The position numbers and the translations under genes are program-made. From Haloferula sp. (GTDB lineage Bacteria; Verrucomicrobiota; Verrucomicrobiia; Verrucomicrobiales; Akkermansiaceae), in the NCBI GenBank assembly GCA_007126655.1, contig SLAV01000114.1, positions 1-33,435 of the forward strand: DNA of 33,435 nt. The letters run 5' to 3'. The notes beneath the pieces were generated by a model. That model saw nothing but the letters and a program-made list of their open reading frames with translations, made no database searches and was not told the DNA's origin. Positions within the stretch are counted from its first letter, which is position 1; each line of letters opens with the position of its first letter. This document shows, piece by piece, positions 17,944-27,121 of the stretch.

Positions 17944-17946
17944 GAA

Positions 17947-17982
17947 CGAAAAAAGGCCGCACGAATGTGCGGCCTTTTTTCG
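17947..17982. terminator. Bidirectional rho-independent terminator
   Basis: CGAAAAAAGGCCGCAC gaat GTGCGGCCTTTTTTCG: perfect 16-bp inverted repeat with A-tract on one side and T-tract on the other. Confidence 0.92.
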
Positions 17983-18000
17983 TGCTTGATCCCGGGCTTG

Positions 18001-19953
18001 CTACGGCTCGTCCGGCGACCATTCGATGGGCGGGGCCAAGTGTTCGGAGCCCGGATCGGGATCGCCGCTGGAGCCGGGCCGGAGGACGACCGCGAGGTCG
18101 AGCGCGCCGGACTCCGGGGCGGTGGTGGTGAAGGAAACCCGGGTGAATCCCTCGTTCGGCGAATCCCATTCGTTGGGCGGCGTCGCGAGGTCGGTGGTTT
18201 CCCAGGCCACCTCGTGGTCGCCGTGGACCGTAAGGGTGAGGGATTTGCCGGCCTGCCGGAGTTCGAGGGTGGGTTTTCCCGTTTCGCCGGGCTCGGCACG
18301 GGTGACCATTGCCCAGCGGACTTCGGCGCCGGGGCGCAGGCCGCCGAGTTGGTCGCGGACGAGGACGGAGCCGCTGGGAAGCATGCCGATGCCGCGGTAT
18401 GCGGTATCGAGCTGGCCCCGGTAGGACGGCGACATGTCGATCACGGAGTGGGGGAACGCGGGGTCCGCCGAGAAGCGGACCATCGGCGAGCGGCCGGCGG
18501 CGTGCTGGAGTTGGCCGTCGATGATCAGGGTGCCGTGGCTGTGGTTGTTGTTGCGGAAGACGCTCCAGCGGTCGCCATCCTGGCTTTCGTCCCAAAGGCT
18601 CAGGCCGCGGCTTTCGACCTGGTGGTAGTTTTCCGGGCCGAGGTCGTGCGCCCAGCGGACGCCGTCGGCCTCCATGACGAACGAGCCGATGTCCATCTGG
18701 CCGTGGGAGACCGCGGCGCTGCCGGCCTTGACGCCAACGAAGACCGCGTCCGGGCAATCCCACGACTCGCGGTGCACCGAGACGGGCACCTCGCCGTGGC
18801 TGAACCAGTGGAGCGGCAGCCCGTGGCCGTCGGCCTCGTCCGCTTCGCCGTCGTGTGCCAAGTCGCCTGGATCGCGCCAGACCAGCGTGCCGAGAATGTC
18901 GGGCCACGACGGCGCGGGCGCATCGTCCGCGCCACCGGGCAGTGCGTCCGCCGCGCGGTCCTGGGCGCGGGTCCATTCCGGGCGGTCGTAGCGGGCGGCC
19001 AGCCAGTAAACGGCCGGGTGCGTGCGGCGCGCGGCGCGGTTGTCGGAGAAGTTGAAGGGGAGGCCGCTTGGAGCCGTCATGAGCATGGGAAACGCGCCGG
19101 TTTCGGAGAAGCCCTCGATCCCGTCGAGGCCGAAGGTTCCGCCGAGGTTCCGCCGGAGCAGATCGAGCAGCACGACGTTGTAGTTGGTGCCGTAGGACCA
19201 GTATCCCGGTCCCTCCGGGTAGGCCCCGTGCGGCGAGTAGGAGGCCATGGCGGCGGGCACGTTGCGGACGGCCATTTCAATGACGCGCAGGGCTTCGCCG
19301 GGGTGGTGGTCGATGACGGCGAAGGCTCCGGCCAGCAGGCCGCCGTGACACACCTGGTTCCAGTTGTTGGTGGTGCGCTTCCACCAGTGGCGGTCGGAGG
19401 AAAGGGCGGGGGCGAGCGCCTTTTCGACAATCGCCCGCCGGGCGGCCTCGCGGGTTTCCTGATCGAGCCGGTCGTGCAGCCAGTCGTAGCCGATGGCGAC
19501 GGCGAAGGCCATTTCCGCGGTGTCGAGGAAATGGGACGGGTTCCAGTTTTCAAATGCGCTCACGGCGCGGAGTTCCGCGGCGGCACGGTCGGCGAAGCGC
19601 GCCTCGCCGGTGAGTTTCCACGCCGTCGAGAGGGTCGTGATGCGGTTGAGCGCCTGGCGCGAGACGCGGAGCATGCGGCGGCCTTCGACTTCGCGTGTGA
19701 GCACCGGTTCATCAACGAGGGCTTCGGCGCTGCGGATGGTCGCGTCGGCGATTCGCGCGCGGCGGGCGTCGCCGCGCGCGTGATCGGCCAGGCCGGCGGC
19801 GAGGTCCGGCGTGATGAGGATGCGCGGGTGCCCGCCAATGTCCGCCGCTGCCGCGCGGATTTCGGCGGCGAGATCGTTCTTCGCCTCCTGTGCGGAGGCG
19901 GTGGCGGCGGGCGAGGCGGTGGCGAGCGCGGCGCAAAGCATGGATTTCCACAT
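18001..19953 (-). CDS. Heparinase II/III family protein (polysaccharide lyase-like), secreted
   Basis: Signal peptide; HPRILITPDLAAGL...NNWNQVCHGGLLAGAFAV...YSPHGAYPEGPGYWSYGTNYNVVLLDLL, typical heparinase II/III alpha-toroid motifs. Confidence 0.88.
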   Translation of the reverse strand: MWKSMLCAALATASPAATASAQEAKNDLAAEIRAAAADIGGHPRILITPDLAAGLADHARGDARRARIADATIRSAEALVDEPVLTREVEGRRMLRVSRQALNRITTLSTAWKLTGEARFADRAAAELRAVSAFENWNPSHFLDTAEMAFAVAIGYDWLHDRLDQETREAARRAIVEKALAPALSSDRHWWKRTTNNWNQVCHGGLLAGAFAVIDHHPGEALRVIEMAVRNVPAAMASYSPHGAYPEGPGYWSYGTNYNVVLLDLLRRNLGGTFGLDGIEGFSETGAFPMLMTAPSGLPFNFSDNRAARRTHPAVYWLAARYDRPEWTRAQDRAADALPGGADDAPAPSWPDILGTLVWRDPGDLAHDGEADEADGHGLPLHWFSHGEVPVSVHRESWDCPDAVFVGVKAGSAAVSHGQMDIGSFVMEADGVRWAHDLGPENYHQVESRGLSLWDESQDGDRWSVFRNNNHSHGTLIIDGQLQHAAGRSPMVRFSADPAFPHSVIDMSPSYRGQLDTAYRGIGMLPSGSVLVRDQLGGLRPGAEVRWAMVTRAEPGETGKPTLELRQAGKSLTLTVHGDHEVAWETTDLATPPNEWDSPNEGFTRVSFTTTAPESGALDLAVVLRPGSSGDPDPGSEHLAPPIEWSPDEP

Positions 19954-19983
19954 GCCTTGGGATACGGGGCGGCCCGGTGGTTC

Positions 19984-20931
19984 TTACGTTTCCGGGGCGT
20001 CGAGCGCCATGGCGGCGGCCCCGATGACGCCGGCTTCGTTGGAAAATGCGGCGGGCAGGATCCGCAGGTGGTCGCGCAACGGCGGCGAGAGCTGCGGCAG
20101 CAGGTGCGCTTCGAGCGGCTTGAAAAGCAGATCCCCCGCGCGGGAGACGCCGCCGCCGATGACGATGGCCTCGGGGTTGAGCAGCCAGCAGCAGCTCATC
20201 AGGGCGGTGGCCAGCATGCGCGCGGTTTCCTCCCAGATCGCGGCGGCGACCGGGTCGCCGCTCCGCGCCGCCGTGGCGAGGGCGGCCGGGGTGCATGATT
20301 CGGATGGTTTTTCGACACCCTTGGCGGCGTATGCTTCGCGGGCGCGCGCGGCGATCTCGCGGTTTCCGACGTAGTCCTCGAGCGCTCCGATGTTGCCGTA
20401 GTGGCCGGTGCGGCCCTGGTGGTCGATGGACATCTGGCCGATCTCTCCGGCGCTGAACCGCGCGCCGCGGACCAGCCGGCCGTCCACCACGATGCCGCCG
20501 CCCACGCCGGTGCCGAGGGTCACGCAGACGAGGTGGCGGCATCCGCGCCCGGCCCCGCGCTTCCATTCGGCGTAGGCCATGCAGTTGGCGTCGTTGTCGA
20601 TGGCCACGGGCAGGCCGCAGCGGGCGGCGAGGTTTTCGCGCAGCGGCACGCCGGACCAGCCGGGGACGTTGGTGAGGTTGTGGACGATGCCGCGCGCGGA
20701 ATCGATGAGTCCCGGCATGCCGACGCCGATCGCCGCGATGCCGGGAACCCGCGCGCGGAGGTCGTCGATGGTGGCGGCGACGGCGTCAATGATGGCCTCC
20801 GGCCCGGGGTGGGCGCGGGTTTCGATGGGGCTGGCGTCGGCGAGCACGCGGTCGCCGGCGACGACGCCCGCCTTCACACTGGTGCCGCCGAAGTCGATGC
20901 CGATGGCCGGGGTTTCCTCGTTTTGATTCAT
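19984..20931 (-). CDS. ROK family sugar kinase (glucokinase-like)
   Basis: IGIDFGGTSVKAGVV, IDNDANCMAYAEWKRGAG, VTLGTGVGGGIVVDG and PEAIVIGGGVSRAG. Confidence 0.93.
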   Translation of the reverse strand: MNQNEETPAIGIDFGGTSVKAGVVAGDRVLADASPIETRAHPGPEAIIDAVAATIDDLRARVPGIAAIGVGMPGLIDSARGIVHNLTNVPGWSGVPLRENLAARCGLPVAIDNDANCMAYAEWKRGAGRGCRHLVCVTLGTGVGGGIVVDGRLVRGARFSAGEIGQMSIDHQGRTGHYGNIGALEDYVGNREIAARAREAYAAKGVEKPSESCTPAALATAARSGDPVAAAIWEETARMLATALMSCCWLLNPEAIVIGGGVSRAGDLLFKPLEAHLLPQLSPPLRDHLRILPAAFSNEAGVIGAAAMALDAPET

Positions 20932-21124
20932 GCCGGGGCCGGTGTAGCGGCCGACGGGCGGGTTGGCACGGGTTTTTCCGGGTTTCAGCGTTCGGTCGCT
21001 AGCGGGACGCTTGCCGCGCCGCCGGGTTTGGTCCCGTCGATGAGAGCCGGTTGTTGTGGCAAGTCACGTCGTGCAAGCCCGGTTCATACCACGTGCCCAC
21101 TGAGTCGATTCCGACGGGATTGTT

Positions 21125-21997
21125 TCAGAAGCCGGCGATGCGGTGGTTGTAGGCGATGGAGCGGCGGAGGGCGGCCATGATGTCGATGAGGCCGCGGTGT
21201 TGCTTGCAGATTGCGGTGCATTCCGGGATGGAACCGTAGTTGCGGCTGAGATAGCGGCCGATTTCGGCGCACATTTCGCACTTGCGGTTCTGGAGGAGGC
21301 CCATTTCGGCGCTGAGGTTGGCCACTTCCTGGTTGTATTCGCCGACAAGCTGGAACGCCTTGGAAGCCCCCTCGCGGCGAACGCGGTTGGCATCGTTGAT
21401 TTCGGCTTCCAGTTCCTGGAGACGGGCGTCTTTCTCGTCGAGTTCGTTCCCGACGGCGGCCCGCTCGGACTTGAGGGATTCAAAGCGCGCCTTGATCTCG
21501 CGCATTTGCTGTTTGCAGTCGCGGATTTCGTCTTCAGCGGCATCGGATCCGGTTTCCATGAGAACCTGGAGCTTTGTCTTCAATCCATCGAAAACGCGGC
21601 GGATGCGACGTGCCTCGAAGATGGTTTTGTCGCGGCGGGCCGCCAGTTCGTCGAGTTCCCTGATCAGTCTGTCGCGCTGTTCACTCAATTCGGGGTCCGC
21701 GTTGGCGGATGAGAAGAGAATATGAGAACGTTCCTCGTGGGCGGCGTCGTGCTTGGCCTTGCAAGCGTCGAGCCGTTCCTGCATCGCGTCGATCTCGCGG
21801 TTGATTTTGCGGATGTTCCAATATTCGACGGATAAATCCTCAAGTTTCTCGCACTTTTCCCACAGGGCGAGGCCGAGATGGAGTTCGGCGTCGCGCAGGA
21901 GGTGGGTTTCCGACGCCGCATCGGCCATGCGAATGTTCCGTCGCTGGATTCCAAACGCCAGGCCAACACGGGCGAGCAGGTATTGTGTGGGAGTCAT
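21125..21997 (-). CDS. Coiled-coil protein of unknown function with Cys-containing C-terminal region
   Basis: Long heptad-like charged helices (REIDAMQERLDACKAKHDAAHEERSHI...ELDEKDARLQELEAEINDANRVRREG) and C-terminal CEMC-X20-CTAIC-KQH. 36 nt from acs, same strand. Confidence 0.8.
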   Translation of the reverse strand: MTPTQYLLARVGLAFGIQRRNIRMADAASETHLLRDAELHLGLALWEKCEKLEDLSVEYWNIRKINREIDAMQERLDACKAKHDAAHEERSHILFSSANADPELSEQRDRLIRELDELAARRDKTIFEARRIRRVFDGLKTKLQVLMETGSDAAEDEIRDCKQQMREIKARFESLKSERAAVGNELDEKDARLQELEAEINDANRVRREGASKAFQLVGEYNQEVANLSAEMGLLQNRKCEMCAEIGRYLSRNYGSIPECTAICKQHRGLIDIMAALRRSIAYNHRIAGF

Positions 21998-22033
21998 GCG
22001 CGGAGCGCATGAGGCAGGAAGGCTCCCGTTTCG

Positions 22034-23989
22034 TCAACGCTGGATTTTTGCCTTGAGGGCTTCGATGACGCCCATGTCCTCGAGGGTGGTGGTGTTGCCC
22101 GCGATGTCGCCGGTGGTGACAAGTTCCTTGAGCAGGCGGCGCATGATCTTCCCGGAACGGGTTTTGGGCAGGCCGGGGGCGCAGATGATGTCGTCCGGTT
22201 TGGCGATGGCACCAATGACGACTCCGACATGGTTGCGGAGATCCTTGATGAGGTCGTCACTTTCCTCGAAACCGCCTTTGAGGGTGACGAACGCGGCGAC
22301 CGCCTGGCCCTTGAGGTCGTGCGGGCGACCGACGACGGCGGCTTCGGCGACCGCGGGGTGGGCGACGAGGGCGCTTTCAATCTCGGCGGTGCCGAGGCGG
22401 TGGCCCGAGACGTTGAGAACATCATCGAGGCGGCCGATGATCCAGAAGTTGCCTTTTTTGTCGCGACGCGCGCCGTCTCCGGCGGTGTAGATGCCGGGGA
22501 AGTCGCTCCAGTAGGTTTTTTTGAAGCGGGCCTTGTCGCGGTAGATGGTGCGCGTCATGGACGGCCAGGGTTTGCGGATGACGAGGCGGCCGTCGTGGTT
22601 GGGCGGGCATTCGTTGCCATTGTCGTCGAGAATGGCGGCGTCGATGCCGAAGAACGGGAGGGTGCAGGTGCCGGGCTGGCATGGGGTGGCTCCTGGGAGC
22701 GGAGTGATCATGATGGCACCGGTTTCAGTCTGCCACCAAGTGTCGACAATGGGGCATCGACCGCCGCCGATGTGCTTGTGATACCAATTCCAGGCCTCGG
22801 GGTTGATCGGTTCGCCGACCGAGCCGAGAAGGCGCAGCGAGGAGAGGTCGTGTTTGGCGGGGAGGTCGTCGCCGGCCTTGATGAAGGCGCGGATGGCGGT
22901 GGGGGCGGTGTAGAAGATGGTGACGCCGTGGTTTTCGATCATCTGCCAGAAGCGGGAGAAGTCGGGGAAATTGGGTGCGCCTTCATACATGACCTGGGTG
23001 GCTCCGTTGGCGAGCGGGCCATAGACGATATAGGAGTGGCCTGTGATCCAACCAACGTCAGCGGTACACCAGTAGATATCGTCCTCGCGGAGGTCGAAGA
23101 TGTATTTGGTGGTGGTGTAGGTGCCGGTGAGGTAGCCGCCGGAAGTGTGGAGGATGCCCTTGGGTTTGCCGGTGGATCCTGAGGTGTAGAGGATGAAGAG
23201 CGGATGCTCGGAGTCGAAGGCCTTGGCCTCGTGTTTGGCTGGAACGGTGGCGGTGGCGTCGTGCCACCATATGTCGCGCCCGGCATCCATGGCCACCTCG
23301 TTGCCGCAGCGGTTGAGAACGATAACGGAATTGATGCCCTTGTATTTTGAGAGCGCCTCATCGACAGCGGGCTTGAGCGGAACGACCTTGCCGCGCCGCC
23401 AGCCACCGTCGGCGGTGACGATGGCGGTGGCGCCGGAGTCCTGCAGGCGGTCGAGGATGGCCTCTGTTGCGAAGCCGCCGAATACCACGCTGTGGACGGC
23501 GCCGATGCGGGCGCAGGAGAGCATGGCGATGGCGGCCTCGGGGACCATGGGCATGTAAATGAGGACGCGGTCGCCGGCTTTGACACCCTGCGCTTCGAGC
23601 ACATTGGCAAAGCGGCAGACTTCCTTGTGGAGTTCGCCGTAGGTGATGACGCGTTTGTCGCCGGGTTCGCCCTCGAAGATGATGGCGGCCTTGTTTTTGC
23701 GCGGGCCGGTGGCATGGCGATCGACGCAGTTTTCGCAGACGTTCAGTTTTCCGCCGTCGAACCATTTGGCGTATGGGGCGTTCCAATCGAGGACTTTTTT
23801 CCATTTTTTCCGCCAGGTGAGTTCCTTGGCTTCGCGCGCCCAGAAGGTTTTCGGTTTCTCGATGGATTCCTTGTAGAGCTTCTTGTATGCGGCCATCGAC
23901 GGGATGCGCGCGTTTTTGGCGAATTCCCTTGAGGGTTTGTGGACTTCGATGGCGGGGACTTTCTCTTGTTTGTTTTTCTTCGAACTCAT
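22034..23989 (-). CDS. acs: Acetyl-CoA synthetase (AMP-forming)
   Basis: [58 protein letters not shown] and [15 protein letters not shown] 23989 gives [16 protein letters not shown]. Confidence 0.96.
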   Translation of the reverse strand: MSSKKNKQEKVPAIEVHKPSREFAKNARIPSMAAYKKLYKESIEKPKTFWAREAKELTWRKKWKKVLDWNAPYAKWFDGGKLNVCENCVDRHATGPRKNKAAIIFEGEPGDKRVITYGELHKEVCRFANVLEAQGVKAGDRVLIYMPMVPEAAIAMLSCARIGAVHSVVFGGFATEAILDRLQDSGATAIVTADGGWRRGKVVPLKPAVDEALSKYKGINSVIVLNRCGNEVAMDAGRDIWWHDATATVPAKHEAKAFDSEHPLFILYTSGSTGKPKGILHTSGGYLTGTYTTTKYIFDLREDDIYWCTADVGWITGHSYIVYGPLANGATQVMYEGAPNFPDFSRFWQMIENHGVTIFYTAPTAIRAFIKAGDDLPAKHDLSSLRLLGSVGEPINPEAWNWYHKHIGGGRCPIVDTWWQTETGAIMITPLPGATPCQPGTCTLPFFGIDAAILDDNGNECPPNHDGRLVIRKPWPSMTRTIYRDKARFKKTYWSDFPGIYTAGDGARRDKKGNFWIIGRLDDVLNVSGHRLGTAEIESALVAHPAVAEAAVVGRPHDLKGQAVAAFVTLKGGFEESDDLIKDLRNHVGVVIGAIAKPDDIICAPGLPKTRSGKIMRRLLKELVTTGDIAGNTTTLEDMGVIEALKAKIQR

Positions 23990-24119
23990 GGCGGGTCGGG
24001 TTGTTGGAAATTCACAGGGAGATTTTTCCCCGGAGCACGGTTGCATGATGGTGGCACGCAAACGATCCGGCCAAGCGAATCGAAACGCGTGCGCGGGATT
24101 TGCGAAACGATGCAGGATG

Positions 24120-24815
24120 CTACTGATTGAATGTCGGCTCCTTGTGATCGGTGAAATACCTGTCGGTAAGGTAATACTCCAAAGGGTGATCGACGAGGCC
24201 TTCGGCGTTGGGGCGGTATCCGTTGAGGATTTCCTGACCCAGGGTGGCGTCCTCGGGTTGGGTGCGGGCGATGTTCAGGGGTGTGCCGTTGCGCACAAGT
24301 CTGAAGAATTTGGGAGCGATGTTGTGGTGCATGCGCAGGCAGCCGTTGGTGTGCGGGTAGGGGCGGATCCAGCCCGTGTGGAAGCCGTATGCGGTGCGGA
24401 ACTCGGTCCAATACGGCATGGGGGTGCCGACAAAGCGTTCGCCGGATTGGACGTCGCGCAGGAAGGTGCGGCGGATCTGGCCGTTACGGACGGCGAAGCC
24501 ATGGGTGTTGGCACGGCGTTTGTGGTTCTTGCCGTAGATGCGGAAGTTGCCGGTGGGGGTGGGTTTGTCCGCCCTGCCGACGCCTACGGGCATGACGAGG
24601 AGCGGTTTGTCGCCTTCCATGACGTAGGTGATGCCGGCGTCGAGCGAGACCTTGACGCGGACGTTGGCCGGGTTGGTGGGCAGGGTTGCGGGGCGATCAT
24701 ATGCGTTGTATGCGGCCTGTCGGGCGGCGACGGACTGGTCCTCCAACGCACAAGAGGTGAAGAACGCGGTGGTGAGGGCGGCGGTAGCCGCGAGAAGGCG
24801 GATTTTAGTAACCAT
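24120..24815 (-). CDS. L,D-transpeptidase (YkuD family), probable lipoprotein
   Basis: Lipobox-like [24 protein letters not shown]...[28 protein letters not shown] with the catalytic TNGCLRM motif. Confidence 0.88.
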   Translation of the reverse strand: MVTKIRLLAATAALTTAFFTSCALEDQSVAARQAAYNAYDRPATLPTNPANVRVKVSLDAGITYVMEGDKPLLVMPVGVGRADKPTPTGNFRIYGKNHKRRANTHGFAVRNGQIRRTFLRDVQSGERFVGTPMPYWTEFRTAYGFHTGWIRPYPHTNGCLRMHHNIAPKFFRLVRNGTPLNIARTQPEDATLGQEILNGYRPNAEGLVDHPLEYYLTDRYFTDHKEPTFNQ

Positions 24816-24878
24816 GATGCAAACGCTGATTGAGGGTCGGGCGGATGTAAAGTCCGGGGAATAGGTTTGGCGAAATCG

Positions 24879-25748
24879 TCACCCGAGGCCCTGCCAGTGG
24901 AGCTTGAGGCGGAGAGCCTGGTAGAACGAGTGGTCGGCGAAGCGGAGGAGGTGGAGGAGGCGCGGTGATTTTGCCACCTCGATGGAATCGCCTGGAGAGA
25001 TTCCGGTGTTGTCACGGCCATCGGCGGTGAAAAGGAGTGGCGAGGAATCACCGCCAACGGGTTCGGGAGACACGCGAATGGAAACATCATCGCCAACGAC
25101 GAGCGAGCGCTGGCTGAGACTGTGCGGGCAGATCGGGGTAATGAGAAACACTCCGGCGCTGGGGGTGATGAGCGGTCCGCCGGCGGAGAGCGAGTAGGCG
25201 GTGGAGCCGGTGGGCGTGGCGATGAGCAGGCCGTCGGCGCGGTAGTCGTTGAGGTGGTCGCCATCGACAGCGACGCGCAGGGCGACGAGGCGACCGGTCT
25301 CGCCGCGGGCAACGGTGACTTCGTTGAGGGCGGTGAATGATTCGTCCGGCCTGCCATCGCGGTGGATGGTGGCGGTGAGGAGGGTGCGCGGGCTGGTGGT
25401 GGTTTTGCCGGAGTTGAGTGCCGCCGCGAATTCGGGGATCTCGGTGTCGGTGCAGGTGGTGAGGAAGCCGAGGGTGCCGATGTTGATGCCGGCGACGGGT
25501 TTGTCGTAGCCATCCAGGCGTGAGATGGCCTCGAGCATCGTACCGTCGCCGCCGAGGACGATGACGAGATCCGTGGAGTGGGTGAATTCGGATGCGGGGG
25601 TTGAGGCGGATTCGCCGAGCATGGCGGCGGTGTCGGGATCGAGGTGGGATTGGATGCCTTGGGCCCCGAGTGCCTCAACGAGGCGGCGGATGACGCCGGC
25701 TGCGCCGGGTTTGCTGGGGTTCGCGATGATGCCGGCGGTCATTTTCAA
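24879..25748 (-). CDS. nadK: NAD kinase
   Basis: LVIVLGGDGTMLEAISRLDGYDKPVAGINIGTLGFL (GGDGT motif) and ADGLLIATPTGSTAYSLSAGGPLI. Confidence 0.96.
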   Translation of the reverse strand: MKMTAGIIANPSKPGAAGVIRRLVEALGAQGIQSHLDPDTAAMLGESASTPASEFTHSTDLVIVLGGDGTMLEAISRLDGYDKPVAGINIGTLGFLTTCTDTEIPEFAAALNSGKTTTSPRTLLTATIHRDGRPDESFTALNEVTVARGETGRLVALRVAVDGDHLNDYRADGLLIATPTGSTAYSLSAGGPLITPSAGVFLITPICPHSLSQRSLVVGDDVSIRVSPEPVGGDSSPLLFTADGRDNTGISPGDSIEVAKSPRLLHLLRFADHSFYQALRLKLHWQGLG

Positions 25749-25785
25749 GTTTGGGGTTTAGAGCGAAGACTTACATGTGGTGGTG

Positions 25786-27069
25786 TCAGGATGAGGCGGC
25801 GGTGAGGGCTTGGTCGAGGTCGTGGCGGATGTCGTCGATGTGTTCGATGCCGATGGAAAGGCGGACGAGTTCGGGTGGGATGCCTGCGGCGATTTGTTGC
25901 TGGGCGTTGAGTTGGGAGTGGGTGGTGGTGGCGGGGTGGATGGCGAGGGATTTGGCGTCGCCGACGTTGGCGAGGTGTTTGAACATCTTGAGCGAGTCGA
26001 TGAATTTCGCGCCGGCGGTGGCACCGCCTTTGATGCCGAAGACGACCATGGAGCCGCCCATGCCGCGGAGGTATTGTTGGTTGCGGGCGTATTCGGGGTC
26101 GGATTCGAGGCCGGGGTAGCGCACCCATTCGACGGCGGGGTGGTCCGCGAGATGGTTCGCAACGGCGAGGGCGTTGGCGCAGTGGCGCTCGATGCGGAGG
26201 GGCAGGGTTTCGATGCCCTGGAGGGCGATCCAGGCGTTGTCCGGCGAGAGGCATGCACCGAGGTTGCGGAGCGGGCCGGTACGCATTTTGAGGATGAAGG
26301 CGAGCGGGGCGAGCGGCTCGGGCAGGTCGTGGCCCCAGCGCAGGCCGTGGTAGGAGGCGTCCGCCTCTTCGAAGACGGGGTGTTTGCCGCCGGCCCAGTT
26401 GAATTTTCCGGAATCGACGACAATGCCGCCGATGGCCGCGCCGTGGCCGCCGAGCCATTTGGTGAGAGAATGGATGACGATGTCGGCTCCGTGGTCGATG
26501 GGGCGGGTGAGGGCGGGGGTGGAGAAGGTGGAATCGACGATGAATGGGAGGCCGCGTTCGCGGGCCAGGGCGGAGATGGCGTCGAGGTCTGCGATTTCCA
26601 GCGCGGGGTTGGAGACGGTTTCGCAGAAGAAGGCGCGGGTGTTTTCGTCCGAGGCGGCGGCGAAGTTGGCGGGGTTGGTGGAATCGACGAGGCGGACTTC
26701 GATGCCGAGGGCGGGGAGGATGTCTTTGAACTGGGTGTAGGTGCCGCCATAGAGGTTGCGGGCGGAGACGATGTTGTCGCCTGCCCTGGCGATGGTGATG
26801 ATGGAGTAGAAGACGGCGGAAGTGCCGGAGGAAAGGGCGAGAGAGGCGGCTCCGCCTTCCATGGCGGCGAGGCGTTGTTCAAGCACGTCGTGTGTGGGGT
26901 TCATGAGCCGGGTGTAGATGTTGCCAAGCTCTTTGAGCGCGAAGAGGTTGGCGGCGTGCTCGGTGTTATTGAAGACGTAGGAGGCGGTGCGATAGACTGG
27001 GACGGCGCAGGCGTTGGTTGCAGTATCGTGGCTGTAGCCTGCGTGGAGGCAGAGGGATTCTAGTTTCAT
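25786..27069 (-). CDS. metY: O-acetylhomoserine sulfhydrylase (aminocarboxypropyltransferase), PLP-dependent
   Basis: MKLESLCLHAGYSHDTATNACAVPVYRTASYVFNNTEHAANLFALKELGNIYTRLMNPTHDVLEQRLAAMEGG...HSLTKWLGGHG. Confidence 0.93.
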   Translation of the reverse strand: MKLESLCLHAGYSHDTATNACAVPVYRTASYVFNNTEHAANLFALKELGNIYTRLMNPTHDVLEQRLAAMEGGAASLALSSGTSAVFYSIITIARAGDNIVSARNLYGGTYTQFKDILPALGIEVRLVDSTNPANFAAASDENTRAFFCETVSNPALEIADLDAISALARERGLPFIVDSTFSTPALTRPIDHGADIVIHSLTKWLGGHGAAIGGIVVDSGKFNWAGGKHPVFEEADASYHGLRWGHDLPEPLAPLAFILKMRTGPLRNLGACLSPDNAWIALQGIETLPLRIERHCANALAVANHLADHPAVEWVRYPGLESDPEYARNQQYLRGMGGSMVVFGIKGGATAGAKFIDSLKMFKHLANVGDAKSLAIHPATTTHSQLNAQQQIAAGIPPELVRLSIGIEHIDDIRHDLDQALTAASS

Positions 27070-27121
27070 GGGTTTGGTCGGGTGGGTGATCGGGTTGTGG
27101 TTATGGGATCGAAAATGTGGA

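Noticed and set aside
17965-20298. 777-aa plus-strand ORF opposite heparinase and ROK genes
   Set aside because: Gly/Val/Ala-rich antisense shadow spanning two well-supported genes.
20932-21124. Possible tRNA or small RNA in the intergenic gap
   Set aside because: Read on both strands; no cloverleaf, T-loop consensus or strong hairpin with T-tract.
25810-27063. 417-aa plus-strand ORF over metY
   Set aside because: Gly/Asp/Val-rich antisense shadow of metY.
27070-27121. Possible SAM riboswitch upstream of metY
   Set aside because: The gap to the upstream gene is only about 52 nt, too short for a full SAM aptamer, and no conserved core was seen.
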